Source: Helicobacteraceae bacterium (GTDB lineage: Bacteria > Campylobacterota > Campylobacteria > Campylobacterales > Sulfurimonadaceae). Taken from it: a stretch of DNA of 5,533 nucleotides. Below the pieces are notes generated by a model, which saw nothing but the letters and a program-made list of their open reading frames with translations, did not search any database and was not told the origin of the DNA. The stretch lies in contig JALWLR010000101.1 in the NCBI GenBank assembly GCA_027084065.1, forward strand, positions 1 to 5,533. The letters run 5' to 3'. A program made the position numbers and the translations under genes. Positions 5,421-5,533 of this stretch are shown piece by piece; position 1 is the stretch's first letter, and each line of letters begins with the position of its first letter.

Positions 5421-5533
5421 TAGTATGTTCTTTCTTTGAGCTCATGCTTTCCAAGCGTGACCGGCATATAATCAAGTGTGATATTGCCCTCTTTGTCCAT
5501 ATAGGCCATAGTATGTTTGAGGAAGTTCTCATC
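5420..5533 (-). CDS. mfrA: MfrA/SdhA flavoprotein subunit, C-terminal 37 codons (truncated by window edge)
   Basis: Only the end of the gene lies in the window: an open - strand frame from 5533 to a TAA at 5420-5422, coding for 37 residues. The peptide begins DENFLKHTMAYMD, contains GNITLDYMPVTLGKHE and ends in KERTY. A C-terminus of this kind (FLKHT...Y, then LDY-x-PV, then a basic terminal stretch) is typical of the SdhA/FrdA flavoprotein family. Its place directly upstream of the iron-sulfur subunit, with 11 nt between them, fits the A-B-E order of mfrABE operons. The FAD-binding and active-site regions are outside the window, as is any Tat signal peptide, so direction of reaction and cell compartment cannot be judged here. 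Confidence 0.8.
   Translation of the reverse strand, partial: DENFLKHTMAYMDKEGNITLDYMPVTLGKHELKERTY

Noticed and set aside
4560..5423. Long + strand open frame of 287 codons
   Set aside because: It runs antisense through mfrB, whose ferredoxin and cluster cysteine motifs prove the - strand frame is coding. The + strand product shows no family motif, so it is a shadow.

Overview
The window looks like the chromosome of a Campylobacterota (Epsilonproteobacteria) member, probably a free-living Sulfurimonas/Sulfurovum-type organism. The genus is inference. The assignment rests on two lineage-typical gene sets seen together: a split Aer-type energy-taxis pair like Campylobacter CetB/CetA, and a non-classical fumarate reductase/succinate dehydrogenase operon in the order A-B-E, like Wolinella/Campylobacter mfrABE. 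The AT-rich codon use and T-rich promoter fit as well. Nothing suggests a mobile element, a CRISPR array or an RNA gene.

Left part, + strand (1-1410): the chemotaxis adaptation enzymes CheB (methylesterase catalytic domain; its 5' end may lie outside the window) and CheR (methyltransferase). They overlap by 14 nt. They set the methylation level of chemoreceptors.

Middle, - strand (1434-3387): a two-gene unit converging on cheR. A GTG-started, FAD-type PAS protein (CetB-like) is followed, with a 26-nt overlap, by a membrane-anchored receptor (CetA-like). The receptor has two TM segments, a HAMP-like region, an MCP signalling hairpin and a C-terminal zinc-binding CZB domain. Its start was moved to the ATG at 2900 because a good Shine-Dalgarno site precedes it. 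The unit appears to have its own promoter, with two TATAAT boxes at 3407-3421.

Right part, - strand (3546-5533): the last 37 codons of the flavoprotein subunit (mfrA/sdhA, truncated by the window edge), the iron-sulfur subunit (mfrB/sdhB) and the CCG-domain subunit (mfrE/sdhE, HdrB-like). They are tightly spaced, each with its own ribosome binding site, and end in a strong intrinsic terminator at 3504-3537. The complex moves electrons between the quinone pool and fumarate/succinate.

Taken together, the window pairs a respiratory/redox enzyme with a receptor system expected to sense redox state and the enzymes that adapt receptors. The functional link between the two halves is inference from adjacency only, and the terminator argues for separate transcription. 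Most of the content is a known system. The least ordinary points are the CZB domain on a CetA-type receptor, an A7 run at which a one-base slip would fuse CetB to CetA, and a fourth cysteine in the third cluster motif of MfrB.
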